Positions 41,964 through 51,385 of a stretch of 64,000 bases of DNA are shown piece by piece. The position numbers and the translations under genes are program-made. Source of the stretch: Sulfotelmatobacter sp049792875 (GTDB taxonomy: Bacteria > Acidobacteriota > Terriglobia > Terriglobales > Acidobacteriaceae). Within the stretch, counting starts at the first letter, position 1. Each line of letters starts with the position of its first letter. Below the pieces are notes generated by a model. The model was given only the letters and a program-made list of their open reading frames with translations. It ran no database searches and was not told where the DNA came from. The stretch lies in contig JBARBI010000267.1 of NCBI GenBank assembly GCA_049792875.1, positions 1 through 64,000 on the forward strand. Direction: 5' to 3'.

Positions 41964-43862
41964 CTAGACGCGGGTTCTTTCCAGAGTGACGGCTTCAGTG
42001 GGGGCCGAAGGGGTTGCGGCGGAGTCGGCTGCGACCGCAGCAGCGTCGGTGGTTGAGGGAGCGATGGGGCGCTTGATGGTGAAGCGCTGAATCTTGATCT
42101 CTCCACGGGCGTACACCGCGAGGAGAGCCTCAACCGCGGCGGGATCGAGGCGCTTGCCGGCAAGGTTTTTGATGATTTGCAATGCCTGCTCGGGCGTGTG
42201 CGCCTGCTGGTAGGGACGGTTCGTGGTCAAGGCGTCGAAGGTGTCGGCCACTGCGATCACGCGGGCCAGCAGCGGAATCTGGTCGCCTTGGAGCCCATAG
42301 GGATATCCGCGGCCGTCGAGCGCCTCGTGGTGCAACTCAATGCCGGGGAGCATTTCCGCCAGCTGCGTGACCGGGCGCAAGATGTTGGCCCCCTTGGTGG
42401 TGTGGGTCTTCATCACTTCGAATTCTTCCGCGGTCAGCGCACCGGGCTTTTTCAGGATGTGATCTTCGATACCGATCTTGCCTACGTCGTGAAGCTGGGC
42501 GGAGATCTGCAGCGTCTCCATGAAGGAGGCGGGAAGGTTCATTTCCTTCGCAATCATCAGGGAATAGCGCGTGACGCGGTCGGAGTGACCGCGGGTGTAG
42601 GGATCCTTTTCGTCGACCGCTCCGGCGAGCATCTGGATGGAACCCATAAAGAGTTCGCGATTTTCTTCGGCGGCGCGCTTCAGGTCTTCGACGAAATGCT
42701 CGAGTTCATCGGACATGGTATTGAAGGTGTGGGCAAGTTCACCAATTTCGGTGCGGCTCCAGAGGTTGACCCTCTGCGAGAAATCACCACGGGCCAGCGC
42801 CCGGCTCGACTGGGTGAGCACATGCAGGGGATTGGTGATGCGGCGGGCTGCAAAAATGCTGACGCCGATGCTCAACAGCACGGCCAGGAGGGCCAGAAGG
42901 CGGGCGGTGCGCTGCATCTCTAGGATCCCGCGATAGGCTTCGCGGCGCGGCTTTTGCACGATGACGGCCCAGTTCAGGGCGGTGACGGGACTGTAAGTGC
43001 CGAGCATTTCCACATGTTCGGAACCGGCGTCGACCGTGAATTCCTTGGTCGCGGCCAATTGCGCCTTGTTGCCGCCATCGACGAAGTTGCGCACAATCTC
43101 CAGGTTCTTCATGTCCTGACCGGTGACAAACTCGGGCGTAGCCGCAGCCACGAGGCGACCCTGGGCGTCGACGACGTAGGGCGTCAAGCCACCGCCGGCG
43201 ACTTCCTGCAGGCGGCGCTTCAGGAATTGCAGGTCCACTACCGACGCAATCATGCCCAGGAAACGTTGTCCGTAGCTCACGGGGTAACTGACGAGGAACA
43301 CCGTGTGGGCGGATTTGCCTTCACCGACAACGAGGGCCTGGCCGTTGTAGACGCGGCCGTCGCGTGCGGCGGCGTAGGCTCGTTCCAATTCGCGGTTGAG
43401 GAAGGCGTCAGGAGCGATGCGTCCGGCGGAAATGCCTTTGGCGTCGGAGTTGAGCAGGGTCGCGTAAGCGATTTCGTCGGACGAGGATACGAAGTTTTCC
43501 AGCAGAGCCCGCAGTTCGGGGGACTGGATGTTGGTTTCGCCAATGTCTCCGCCGCTCGCCACCTGAATGGCGGAGGAGAGGTTGGCCAACATCATGTGCA
43601 GGGAACGTTCCTGTTGAGCGAGATCATCCGCCAGCGAGCGCGTCACCGTGTTCTGCAGCAGCATCTCGTTGGTCTTCAGTCGGTCCCCGTTGATGGCCTC
43701 GACCTGGGCCGAGTAGAAATACATGGGGACGATGCTGATCACCAGAAGCACACCGAGGATGACATACAGAATCGGGATGCGTGCGTGATTCGGAGCGGTG
43801 GTAGACAAGTCTCTCCCTTCACTTCTCGCAGACGCCGAAGACGGGGTGGCGGCGGCTTTCAA
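41964..43862 (-). CDS. Sensor with Cache, HAMP and HD-GYP domains
   Basis: This 632-residue membrane protein probably degrades cyclic di-GMP. The N-terminal helix (about 30-52) leads into a periplasmic Cache-type domain (about 60-310; FLVSYPVSYGQRFLGMIASVVDL), a second helix with HAMP (about 320-380), and a C-terminal HD-GYP domain: HSDRVTRYS, LHDVGKIGIEDHIL, HHEALDGRGYP, VADTFDALT. All residues of the metal-binding HD motif and GYP are present. It starts at a TTG with an aggga site; no early ATG exists. The tail is Ala-rich. Confidence 0.92.
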   Translation of the reverse strand: MKAAATPSSASARSEGRDLSTTAPNHARIPILYVILGVLLVISIVPMYFYSAQVEAINGDRLKTNEMLLQNTVTRSLADDLAQQERSLHMMLANLSSAIQVASGGDIGETNIQSPELRALLENFVSSSDEIAYATLLNSDAKGISAGRIAPDAFLNRELERAYAAARDGRVYNGQALVVGEGKSAHTVFLVSYPVSYGQRFLGMIASVVDLQFLKRRLQEVAGGGLTPYVVDAQGRLVAAATPEFVTGQDMKNLEIVRNFVDGGNKAQLAATKEFTVDAGSEHVEMLGTYSPVTALNWAVIVQKPRREAYRGILEMQRTARLLALLAVLLSIGVSIFAARRITNPLHVLTQSSRALARGDFSQRVNLWSRTEIGELAHTFNTMSDELEHFVEDLKRAAEENRELFMGSIQMLAGAVDEKDPYTRGHSDRVTRYSLMIAKEMNLPASFMETLQISAQLHDVGKIGIEDHILKKPGALTAEEFEVMKTHTTKGANILRPVTQLAEMLPGIELHHEALDGRGYPYGLQGDQIPLLARVIAVADTFDALTTNRPYQQAHTPEQALQIIKNLAGKRLDPAAVEALLAVYARGEIKIQRFTIKRPIAPSTTDAAAVAADSAATPSAPTEAVTLERTRV

Positions 43863-44151
43863 AGGTATCCCTAAAATTTTAATGGGGAATGGAGCGGGTG
43901 GAGCGAAAAGCTGGGGGGATGGGGATTACCGAAGTACCTTGCGAAAGTAACGATGGGGTTGAGGTTGGCAAGAGAACGACTTTGGAGGAGACTGCGCAAT
44001 TAGGTCCAGGCTGTCATAACGATTCTTGGTTCCGCATCCCTGTGGATCCTGTGTCATAACTTTTCTTTTCGCCCCTCGGGGCTTGCTCATTTTAGACTTC
44101 CGTCCCCCGGCTTGCGCCGTGAGCTTTATTCTTTCGCTGCTTCGCGGCTTG
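43863..44151. other. Intergenic gap with no feature
   Basis: Nothing recognised between the HD-GYP gene and the deacetylase gene. Confidence 0.4.
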
Positions 44152-45072
44152 CTAGTTCAGGAGCTTATTCAGGTCCCTCCATTGGATCAGGATGACGTGA
44201 TTCTCTTCTAATGACTTCTTGAACTCTGGGCTGGTGATGACGTTGTAGTCTCGCTGGCGCCAGGCGGCGCCGTAATCAGGGTGATTCACGGTGACGGCTT
44301 GCAGTTCGGCATCGTCGTAGCCGAGGTGAACAATCATCTCGGTGAGACCGGGTTTCAGGTTCTTGACAGCATTGGAGTAGAAGGCATTCCAGTTCGCGGA
44401 ACCGATGGCTGGATCGGCTATCACCAAAGCGTCGAGGATGATGTCTTTTTCGGAAAGCTGGGACAGGAGTTCTTTGGGAGCGTCCGGGGTGCGGACTGCA
44501 AGGAAAGGGAGCTTGTAGTCATGAGCGACCTTCACGTAAGCGGCGAAGAGTTCGGGGCGGGAGAAGAGTACTCCCATGTGGCTGTCGACGTGAGTGGGAT
44601 GGATGCCCATGGCTATGGCGCGTTCGGTCTGGGCGCGAATCTCGAGCTCGGCTTCCTCGGGGTTCAGACTGTGCTGATCGGTGTCGGGCCAGAGATATCC
44701 GGGGGGATCGAGCAGGCTGGGGACCTTGTCTTTGGACACGACGGGACCCCAGCGATAGGTTTTCCACTCGCTGGTGAGGGTGAGGTGCAACCCGAGGTCC
44801 GCGTCGGGATGGGCCTTGGCGTAGTCAGCAACTTCCTGCAGCCAAGGACATGGGACCATGATGCTGGCGGACGTGACCGCATGTTTGTCGAGCGCGTCGA
44901 AGCTGGCGGAGTCTTCGGAATGAGCGACGGCGAGATCGTCGGCGTGGATGATGAGGAGCTTCGAATCGGGCGGATAGCCGAGGCGATCGGCGATGGTTTT
45001 CGATTGTGCCAACGCGCTCGTCAGGGGAGAGAGGAGAAGCGGGATCGCGATCAACAGCCTAATGCAACGCAT
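44152..45072 (-). CDS. Exported ChbG/YdjC-family carbohydrate deacetylase
   Basis: This 306-residue protein has a Sec signal (MRCIRLLIAIPLLLSPLTSALAQ) and the YdjC/ChbG fold. The metal-site pattern LIIHADDLAVAH, the HLTLTSEW strand and THVDSHMGVLF match the family, whose E. coli member ChbG removes an acetyl group from chito-oligosaccharides. ChbG is cytoplasmic, so an exported form suggests use on sugars in the periplasm. The ATG at 45072 has a ggag site. Confidence 0.85.
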   Translation of the reverse strand: MRCIRLLIAIPLLLSPLTSALAQSKTIADRLGYPPDSKLLIIHADDLAVAHSEDSASFDALDKHAVTSASIMVPCPWLQEVADYAKAHPDADLGLHLTLTSEWKTYRWGPVVSKDKVPSLLDPPGYLWPDTDQHSLNPEEAELEIRAQTERAIAMGIHPTHVDSHMGVLFSRPELFAAYVKVAHDYKLPFLAVRTPDAPKELLSQLSEKDIILDALVIADPAIGSANWNAFYSNAVKNLKPGLTEMIVHLGYDDAELQAVTVNHPDYGAAWRQRDYNVITSPEFKKSLEENHVILIQWRDLNKLLN

Positions 45073-45260
45073 TGCTGGCTCCAAAGAGCTGGGGTTGTAA
45101 CGGTAAAGAGTAACACGCGCGGGGATGAGCGGCGGTGAGCCCGCCCGGTACTGGATCAGCTATTGTCTTGGTTCGCGCCAGAGGCTTCGCTACGTCTGAA
45201 AAGCGGCTTCGCTCAAAGTGGCTCGCTGGGAAACTTGGCTATTCACTTTCACCCGGGCCT

Positions 45261-46280
45261 CTATGGGCCCGTTTCGCTTTTGCCGGTTCTTGACATCAGT
45301 TCCTGGATGGCCTCGCGAGGAGATTTCCCGTGGTGCAGGATGGCGTCCATCTGCTCGGTGATGGGCATTTCGACCCCGCGCGCCCGGGCGAGTCCGACTG
45401 CGGCAGAGGTGGTGAAGACGCCTTCGGCGACCATGCCGTGCATGCCGGCGATGATTTCGGGAAGTTTTTGCCCACGGCCGAGTTCGACGCCGACGCTGCG
45501 ATTGCGCGACAGCCCACCGGTGCAGGTGAGTACGAGATCACCGAGTCCGGCCAGGCCAGCCATGGTTTCGGCGCGGCCGCCGCAGGCTACAACGAGACGG
45601 GTCATCTCCGCGAGGCCGCGCGTGATCAGGGCCGCGACTGAGTTGTGTCCGAGGCCGAGTCCGTCGCAGATTCCGGCGGCGATTGCGACTATGTTCTTCA
45701 GAGCGCCGCCCAACTCCACACCGACGACATCGCTGTTGGTGTAGACGCGGAAACTGGGATCGCTGAACTCTTGCTGCACGGTTCGCAGGAGTGCGGCATC
45801 CACCGAAGCGACGGTGATCGCGGTGGGGTCGCCACGCGCGACTTCCTGGGCGAAGGACGGACCGCTGAGCGCTCCGACTGCGAAAGCGGATCCGTGCTGA
45901 CGGTTGAGCACGTGCGCGATCACTTCGCTCATGCGGAGTAGAGAGCCTTCTTCCAAGCCTTTGGTAGCGCTGACGATCAAAGTTTGGGGACGCAGCAACG
46001 GGCGCATGCGCTCGAACAGGGCGCGGCAGTGTTGGGAGGGCATCGCGCTGACGACGATCTGCGCGTCTTGGAGAGTCGCCGCCAGATCGTTCGTGGCAGA
46101 GACGGAGTCGGGGATGCGGCGGCCGGGGAGAAAGGTCGCGTTGACGTGTTTCTGCGTGATGGATTCGCAGACATCCGTTTCGTGCGCCCACAGGCGGACG
46201 TGGTGGGTGCCTTTGCGCCCGAGCACGATCGCGATTCCCGTGCCCCACGCGCCCGCCCCGATGATGGCGATCTCACTCAT
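45261..46280 (-). CDS. gpsA: Glycerol-3-phosphate dehydrogenase [NAD(P)+]
   Basis: This 339-residue enzyme reduces dihydroxyacetone phosphate to glycerol-3-phosphate for phospholipid synthesis. The N-terminal Rossmann fold has GAGAWGTGIAIVL, and the rest contains VSATKGLEEGSLLRMSEV, GALKNIVAIAAGICDGL (catalytic Lys region) and GLAGLGDLVLTC. Its ATG overlaps the plsY stop by 4 bp, coupling two successive steps in glycerolipid synthesis. The open frame upstream of 46280 lies over plsY and is not coding. Confidence 0.95.
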   Translation of the reverse strand: MSEIAIIGAGAWGTGIAIVLGRKGTHHVRLWAHETDVCESITQKHVNATFLPGRRIPDSVSATNDLAATLQDAQIVVSAMPSQHCRALFERMRPLLRPQTLIVSATKGLEEGSLLRMSEVIAHVLNRQHGSAFAVGALSGPSFAQEVARGDPTAITVASVDAALLRTVQQEFSDPSFRVYTNSDVVGVELGGALKNIVAIAAGICDGLGLGHNSVAALITRGLAEMTRLVVACGGRAETMAGLAGLGDLVLTCTGGLSRNRSVGVELGRGQKLPEIIAGMHGMVAEGVFTTSAAVGLARARGVEMPITEQMDAILHHGKSPREAIQELMSRTGKSETGP

Positions 46281-46948
46281 GCGTGCCTCGATCCAAAGCG
46301 GTTTTCCGTGCCCGCCAGCAGGCGGCGGATATTGGCGTAGTGCTTGATGACAATGAGCGCCGACGTCAGAGCCATGAGTACGAGTGCGATGGGAGTGTTG
46401 CCGTACTCGCGCAGAGCCAACGCAAGATTGGGGAAGGAGGCCACTGCCACGATTGAGCCCAGAGAAACGTAACGGAAGGCTATCACCAGAATGAAAAAGA
46501 TGGCTGCGGAAAGGAGCACGGACTTGGGGGAAATCATGAGGAACGCGCCGAATCCGGTGGCCACGCCTTTGCCTCCGCGAAACTTCAGCCAGACTGGAAA
46601 CACATGGCCAATCACAGCGAATAGCGCGGCTAAGGCGGCCCAGGTGGCATAGGCGGGCGATGAAGCGGGCAGGATCGAGCGCCACGGAATTTGGGAAAGC
46701 GAGACACGATCGAAAAGGGAGGGACTCAGAATCATTCCGAACGCTACGGCGGCCGATCCTTTCAGCGCGTCGAAGAGAAGCGTCAGGACACCGAGGGTCG
46801 GAGACTTGCGGGCTACGTTGGTGGCTCCGATATTGCCGCTGCCGGTGCGGCGGACGTCCTCGCCCCGAAAGATCCGGACAAGGATGTAGCCGAAGGGGAT
46901 AGAGCCCAGCAGGTAGCTTGCGGCGGCGATGAGGAGGAGCCTCGGCAT
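46277..46948 (-). CDS. plsY: Glycerol-3-phosphate acyltransferase
   Basis: This 223-residue membrane enzyme transfers acyl from acyl-phosphate to glycerol-3-phosphate. The motifs SYLLGSIPFGYILVRIFRGEDVRRTGSGNIGATNVAR and GHVFPVWLKFRGGKGVATGFGAFL are diagnostic. Five membrane helices are expected. The ATG at 46948 gives the normal N-terminus; the ORF is open to 47017. Its stop overlaps gpsA. Confidence 0.94.
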   Translation of the reverse strand: MPRLLLIAAASYLLGSIPFGYILVRIFRGEDVRRTGSGNIGATNVARKSPTLGVLTLLFDALKGSAAVAFGMILSPSLFDRVSLSQIPWRSILPASSPAYATWAALAALFAVIGHVFPVWLKFRGGKGVATGFGAFLMISPKSVLLSAAIFFILVIAFRYVSLGSIVAVASFPNLALALREYGNTPIALVLMALTSALIVIKHYANIRRLLAGTENRFGSRHA

Positions 46949-47038
46949 GTTGTGAAATGTCGTCGACGTTTTCGGTACCACTTGCGGCGTGGGCGTCCCA
47001 GCTACCACCGGCGACACGCTTGCGCCATGTGCACAGCG

Positions 47039-47626
47039 CTACTCTATATTGAACCGCGCTAGCTTCGTGTATGTCGATCCTTTCGACGACAGTTGACTGT
47101 TGTACAAGAAGAACTCGCGGGCGGTCATCGCACCAAACTCCGGGGTGGGCAGGGCAGACAGTTTTTCCTGCAGATGCTGAAAGGTGCGGTTGGGGGCGTC
47201 TGTTTTGCTTCGGCGCGGGGAACCGGAACCGCCTGGGCCACGGGCCAGGGTCAAGTGCGGGCTGAAGGGGCGGTTTTCCTTCGGCATTCCGAGAGAGGCC
47301 AGATTGTTCTCGATCACCGTGGCTAATGCTGCGAGTTGGGGGCCAGTCTCCATGCCGATCCAGAATACGCGGGCTGATTTTGGAGTGGGAAAGAATCCGT
47401 ATCCGTGGAAACGAATTTCGGTGGGGCTGGCTGCGATCGTGCTCAAGGCCTGTTTGATCTGTTCGATCCCGGGTTCGGGTTGCTCGCCGATGAATTTCAG
47501 GGTAACGTGCAGGGATTCCGGTTTCGCCCAGCGCGCGTCGGGCGCGAAACCGTGGACTCCGTCGAGGAAGTGGGAGATGCGTTCGCGGATGGTGTCGTCA
47601 ATATCGAGGGCGATGAAGATGCGCAT
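47039..47626 (-). CDS. thpR: RNA 2',3'-cyclic phosphodiesterase
   Basis: This 195-residue protein of the 2H phosphoesterase family has the two catalytic motifs HVTL (SLHVTLKFIG) and HLTL (SPHLTLARG). It opens 2',3'-cyclic phosphates and was originally known as LigT. The start MRIFIALDIDDTIRERI is typical. It leads into plsY-gpsA in the same orientation. Confidence 0.92.
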   Translation of the reverse strand: MRIFIALDIDDTIRERISHFLDGVHGFAPDARWAKPESLHVTLKFIGEQPEPGIEQIKQALSTIAASPTEIRFHGYGFFPTPKSARVFWIGMETGPQLAALATVIENNLASLGMPKENRPFSPHLTLARGPGGSGSPRRSKTDAPNRTFQHLQEKLSALPTPEFGAMTAREFFLYNSQLSSKGSTYTKLARFNIE

Positions 47627-48046
47627 CGATCAGCTTCTAGCTGCTAGCTTCTAGCTTGAGCCCCATTCGCCGCGGGCTCTGAATCCCGACCGAAGTCGTT
47701 ATTCTCGGTCGGGTCGTAAAAGAACCTCGGGGGCTGAAGAGTGTGCGTGAGAACTCGTGCCGTCCCTCCGGGACCCGCTTCATCCTCTCGCTTCTGCCCG
47801 GCACTTCCGTGCCGGGCTTTCGCATGCTGCCCCTTCGGGGCCGGAATGCGGTCATTCCGTTCCAGTCCTTTCTTCCAAATCGGGGTTCCCACCTCCGAAT
47901 CGCGGTTCTCACGCGGTGTCTCCTAAAAGCCCAAACCTGAATAGACCGCTGGTACGGCTGAAGCCCTTCCAGGAACCATTGATGACCAGACTTGACACCC
48001 TAGATCCGGGGCGAAAAGCCAAGAGCCAAGTAGCTAGCAGCTTACT
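47627..48046. repeat. Repeat-rich spacer thpR / cinA
   Basis: Contains a ctagcttctagc-type simple repeat (47633-47659) and several adjacent hairpins: gtccctccgggac, then gcccggcacttccgtgccgggc and ccccttcggggcc. The arrangement of a cgggac hairpin and a gcacttccgtgcc hairpin is also seen at 53060-53130. No gene was found. Confidence 0.65.
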
Positions 48047-49291
48047 TCACATCAACTTTTTTCTCACCATATCCAGCGCCATGGTGGAGGCGAAGCGGCG
48101 AATGCGTTTGCGGTCGCCGGGGAAATTGCGGTGGATGACTTCGGTTCCGCGGTCGCTGGCTACAGCGTGGAACACCAGGCCGACGGGCTTTTCGGGCGTG
48201 CCGCCCGTGGGACCGGCTACGCCGGTGATGCCTACGCCCAGCGTGGAGTCACAGCGGTAGCGGATGCCCTCGGCGAGCGCGGCGGCGACCTCGCGGCTGA
48301 CGGCGCCGTGACGATCGATCATTTCCGTGGGGACGCCAGCGAGTTCGGTCTTCAATGCATTCGAGTACACCACGGCTCCTCCCAGAAAGTAGCGCGAGCT
48401 GCCGCTGACCGAGGTAATGCGCTCGGCCAGCAAACCGCCGGTGCAGGATTCGGCAACGGCGACGGTCGCATTACGCATCTGGAGCCAGTAGCCGACGATT
48501 TGCTCGAGGGATTCGCCGTTGCGCGAGAAGACGGCGTCGTCCAATTCATCTTCGACCATGTCCGCGACTTCATCGACGCGGCGCTGGGCGGCGTCCACGG
48601 TGGGTGCGATAGTCTTGAAGTGCAGTTCGACTTCTCCTGCGCCCGCCAGGATGGTGGTCTCGACGTCGCTGTAACGCTTGTAGATAGGCGAGACGCGGGC
48701 GTCGACGGTGGATTCGCCAAGCATAGCGATCTTCAGCGTGCGGATGGCCAGGAAAGCGGGCGGAACTTTAGCGCGGAAGCGATCGAGCACTTCGGCCTCG
48801 AACAATGCTTTGAGTTCGTGGGGAGGACCGGGGAGCAGGACGACGATGTGTTCGCGCCCGTCGAACTCTCCGCTAAGCCACTGTCCCGGGGCTGTGCCAT
48901 TTGGATTGGGGAGGACAATGGCGCCGTCGAGAACGTCGGCTTGTTTGGCGTTGTTGGGCGCCATCTTCCAGCCGCGCTCGGCAAAGCGCTGCTCCAGACG
49001 AGCGAGGATTTCTGGATTGCGACGCAGCGTCAAGCCGAGCGCTTCGGCGACCGCCTCGCGCGTCAGGTCGTCCTCGGTAGGACCGAGGCCGCCGCTGAAG
49101 ATCAGAATGTCGGAACGGAACAGAGCGTGCTGCGCGGCGGCTACCAGGCGCCGAAGATCGTCGCCCACGATGCTCTTGAAGATTACGTCGACGCCCAGGC
49201 GGTTGAGCTGGTCGGTGAGGTACAGCGAGTTGGTGTCCATGCGGAAGGGCGTGAGCATCTCGGAACCCACCGCGATGATTTCTGCATTCAC
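48047..49291 (-). CDS. cinA: CinA family nicotinamide mononucleotide deamidase
   Basis: This 414-residue protein, equal to the family norm, has an N-terminal MoeA/CinA-like domain (NAEIIAVGSEMLTPFRMDTN, FSGGLGPTEDDLTREA) and a C-terminal NMN amidohydrolase domain (AESCTGGLLAERITSVSGSS, GITGVAGPTGGTPEKPVGLV). It recycles NMN and damaged NAD and is linked to competence. The start is a GTG at 49291 (aggag overlaps it); the longer frame to 49465 is not needed. Confidence 0.94.
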   Translation of the reverse strand: MNAEIIAVGSEMLTPFRMDTNSLYLTDQLNRLGVDVIFKSIVGDDLRRLVAAAQHALFRSDILIFSGGLGPTEDDLTREAVAEALGLTLRRNPEILARLEQRFAERGWKMAPNNAKQADVLDGAIVLPNPNGTAPGQWLSGEFDGREHIVVLLPGPPHELKALFEAEVLDRFRAKVPPAFLAIRTLKIAMLGESTVDARVSPIYKRYSDVETTILAGAGEVELHFKTIAPTVDAAQRRVDEVADMVEDELDDAVFSRNGESLEQIVGYWLQMRNATVAVAESCTGGLLAERITSVSGSSRYFLGGAVVYSNALKTELAGVPTEMIDRHGAVSREVAAALAEGIRYRCDSTLGVGITGVAGPTGGTPEKPVGLVFHAVASDRGTEVIHRNFPGDRKRIRRFASTMALDMVRKKLM

Positions 49292-49534
49292 TCCTGCAAA
49301 GTTTAAATGAAAATGGCAAGTATCGTGGAGGCTGGTGGTGCGGTGAAAAGCAGACTCCCTTTGACTGCCCTCTGGCGAAATCCCCACTTTTGCCGCAAAG
49401 GGCGCGGCAAAAATGTGGCACCCGAAGGTTTTTGTCTCCTTCGGTGGCCGCAGGTCCATGGGCACTCAGGGCAGGCCGTCACTTTGTTCGGGATGACAAC
49501 GGCGGCGGAGTTCGAAATAACAAGGGCACGGAAT

Positions 49535-50581
49535 TTAATCGGGTGGGAGCGGGAGGCCTTGAATGTTCCAGGAAAGGTGATGCACGGAGCTCGTGGTGGC
49601 GAGAACGACGGAGCGACCGGGGGCGAACGCCAGGCCGACTAAACCCTGGCCGGCGACTTCGAGATTGGCGAGGCCGTCGTGAGCGATCTTTACGATGCCG
49701 CGCGTTCCGGAGAGAGAAGCTGCGACGTAGAGATTGCCGTCGACGTCGAAGGCCAGTCCCTGGGGCCGTCCCAGACCTTTATAGAACGTGCTGACGGTTC
49801 CGTTGGGATCGATTTTGTAGATACGGTCAGTGGGCCCGGTCACGAAAAGGTCGCCCTTCGGACTGAAGGCGAGGTGATACGCGGAAACGCTGGGTTCGAG
49901 GGTGGCGAAGACGAAGACCTGCTGATCGCGCGCGATCTTGAAGATGGTGCCGTTGCGGTCGCCGACGTAGAGGCTCTGGTCGCGATCAAAGGCGATACCG
50001 GTGGCGACTCCCATGCCTTCCGCGTAGTTGGTCATGGTTCCGTTGGGAGCGACGCGATAGACGGCGCCGTCGTAGCGCGAAGAGACGTACATCTGTCCCT
50101 CGCGATCGAAGGCGATGGAGGTGGCATTCATCATCTCGACCACGAAGGGCCTGACGTTGTAGTTGGTGTCAATCTTGAAGACCGCGACCGGAACCTTCTG
50201 GCCGCGCGAGCCGGAAAACGTCACGTAGATGTTGCCTTCCGCGTCGAGAGCAGGGCTGGTGACGGGGTGAAGATTCTCTGCGATGAGCACAGCCACCTTT
50301 ACGGTGTGGGGGTTGCTGACGTGGCCGTTGGTTGCGACCACGACCGGGCCCGAGGTTGCGCCTTCAGGGACTCGCGCGACCAGAAATCCGTCGGAACTGA
50401 CGATGACCGATCCTTCAAAGTCACCAAATTTTACTTTGGGGCGCTGGAGTTCCTGCGGGCGGAGACCGGAACCGGTGATGCGGAGTTCGCCCCCGGCGAG
50501 GGCGAGCGAGGGCGAGACTAATTCAATGCGTGGTCCGCCGTTTGCGGTTTTTCTGCCGAGGATGCGGTCGGAAAATCCCAT
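49535..50581 (-). CDS. IPT/TIG plus NHL-type beta-propeller protein
   Basis: This protein of about 348 residues has an IPT/TIG domain (about 20-95; IELVSPSLALAGGELRITGSGL, VKFGDFEG) followed by NHL/SMP-type propeller repeats (about 105-345). Repeats show SPALDAEGNIYVTFSG, ATSIAFDREGQMYVSSRYDG, and similar blades ending in HHLSWNIQGLPLPPD. It lacks a signal peptide in this reading. It is likely a scaffold for other proteins. A GTG at 50590 adds three residues. Confidence 0.78.
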   Translation of the reverse strand: MGFSDRILGRKTANGGPRIELVSPSLALAGGELRITGSGLRPQELQRPKVKFGDFEGSVIVSSDGFLVARVPEGATSGPVVVATNGHVSNPHTVKVAVLIAENLHPVTSPALDAEGNIYVTFSGSRGQKVPVAVFKIDTNYNVRPFVVEMMNATSIAFDREGQMYVSSRYDGAVYRVAPNGTMTNYAEGMGVATGIAFDRDQSLYVGDRNGTIFKIARDQQVFVFATLEPSVSAYHLAFSPKGDLFVTGPTDRIYKIDPNGTVSTFYKGLGRPQGLAFDVDGNLYVAASLSGTRGIVKIAHDGLANLEVAGQGLVGLAFAPGRSVVLATTSSVHHLSWNIQGLPLPPD

Positions 50582-50627
50582 GAAGAGCACCGAGTCGCGA
50601 GTACCGAGTTGAAGTGGCCACTCGGTA

Positions 50628-51227
50628 CTATCTTAGTAGCCCAAAGTGCAGCAAGAGATGCATCACCACGAGCGCGAAAATCCCTGCCATGACATCATCG
50701 AGCACGATGCCGGTGCCATCTGGAAGTCGTTCCAGTTGCCGTACCGGAGGCGGCTTGAGGATATCAAACGCTCTAAAAAGTATAAGACCGGCGAGAGAAG
50801 TTTTCCACGTGAGGGGGACGGCGATGAGCGCGATCAGTTGTCCGGCTACCTCGTCGATGACGACGAACTGGGGATCTTTGCCTCCCGTGGCACGCGCCAC
50901 CCTGGTGGCGGCGGGGATGCCGATGAAGGTAACCAGGAGCGCCAGGGCGATGCAAATTGGGGTCCGAAGTGCGGGGGCGAAGAACTGCGCCAGCGCGGCC
51001 CAGAGCAAGGCTGTGGAGGCTGAGGCCCAGGTGCCGGGTCCGGGGCGGAGGCGTCCGATGCCGAAAACGGTTGCTGTGAGCGTTGCCCAGAGCGGGGGGC
51101 GACTGTCGGCGGCCGGGTTTGGATCTGGTTTCAGGACTCGTCCTCTGGGTCTTCGGGATCGCTTTCCCGGATTGATTCGTCGGCGTCGGTTGCCGGAGAC
51201 GAGATCACATATTGGCCACTGGCCCAT
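50628..51227 (-). CDS. pgpA: Phosphatidylglycerophosphatase A
   Basis: This enzyme dephosphorylates phosphatidylglycerophosphate. The family core begins near PLWATLTATVFGIGRLRPGPGTWAS and includes VVIDEVAGQLIAL and FRAFDILKPPPVRQLERLPDGTGIVLDDVMAG. No ATG, GTG or TTG lies between yacG's stop and the start of the conserved domain. The ATG chosen (51227) therefore overlaps yacG by 97 bp and gives a non-conserved N-terminus; a CTG overlapping the yacG stop (51132-51134) is a plausible alternative. Confidence 0.8.
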   Translation of the reverse strand: MGQWPICDLVSGNRRRRINPGKRSRRPRGRVLKPDPNPAADSRPPLWATLTATVFGIGRLRPGPGTWASASTALLWAALAQFFAPALRTPICIALALLVTFIGIPAATRVARATGGKDPQFVVIDEVAGQLIALIAVPLTWKTSLAGLILFRAFDILKPPPVRQLERLPDGTGIVLDDVMAGIFALVVMHLLLHFGLLR

Positions 51228-51343
51228 TTGCCCAGGTCGATGAGGCGGCAGCGGTCGCTGCAAAAAGGGAAATCGAGGTCGGCGCTTTTGACTGACTTTT
51301 TGCAGATGGGGCAGCGGAGTTTGACGATACGCTTGCGCGGCAT
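51131..51343 (-). CDS. yacG: DNA gyrase inhibitor YacG
   Basis: This 70-residue zinc-finger protein has the diagnostic CPIC ... CSDRCRLIDLGKWASGQYVI core that binds GyrB and blocks its DNA interaction. The four Cys bind zinc. The tail is acidic. It lies between rimO and pgpA, sharing sequence with the uncertain start of pgpA. Confidence 0.9.
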   Translation of the reverse strand: MPRKRIVKLRCPICKKSVKSADLDFPFCSDRCRLIDLGKWASGQYVISSPATDADESIRESDPEDPEDES

Positions 51344-51385
51344 ACGATTCGTATTGTTGTAGGACGATTTGTTGAGGGAATACCG

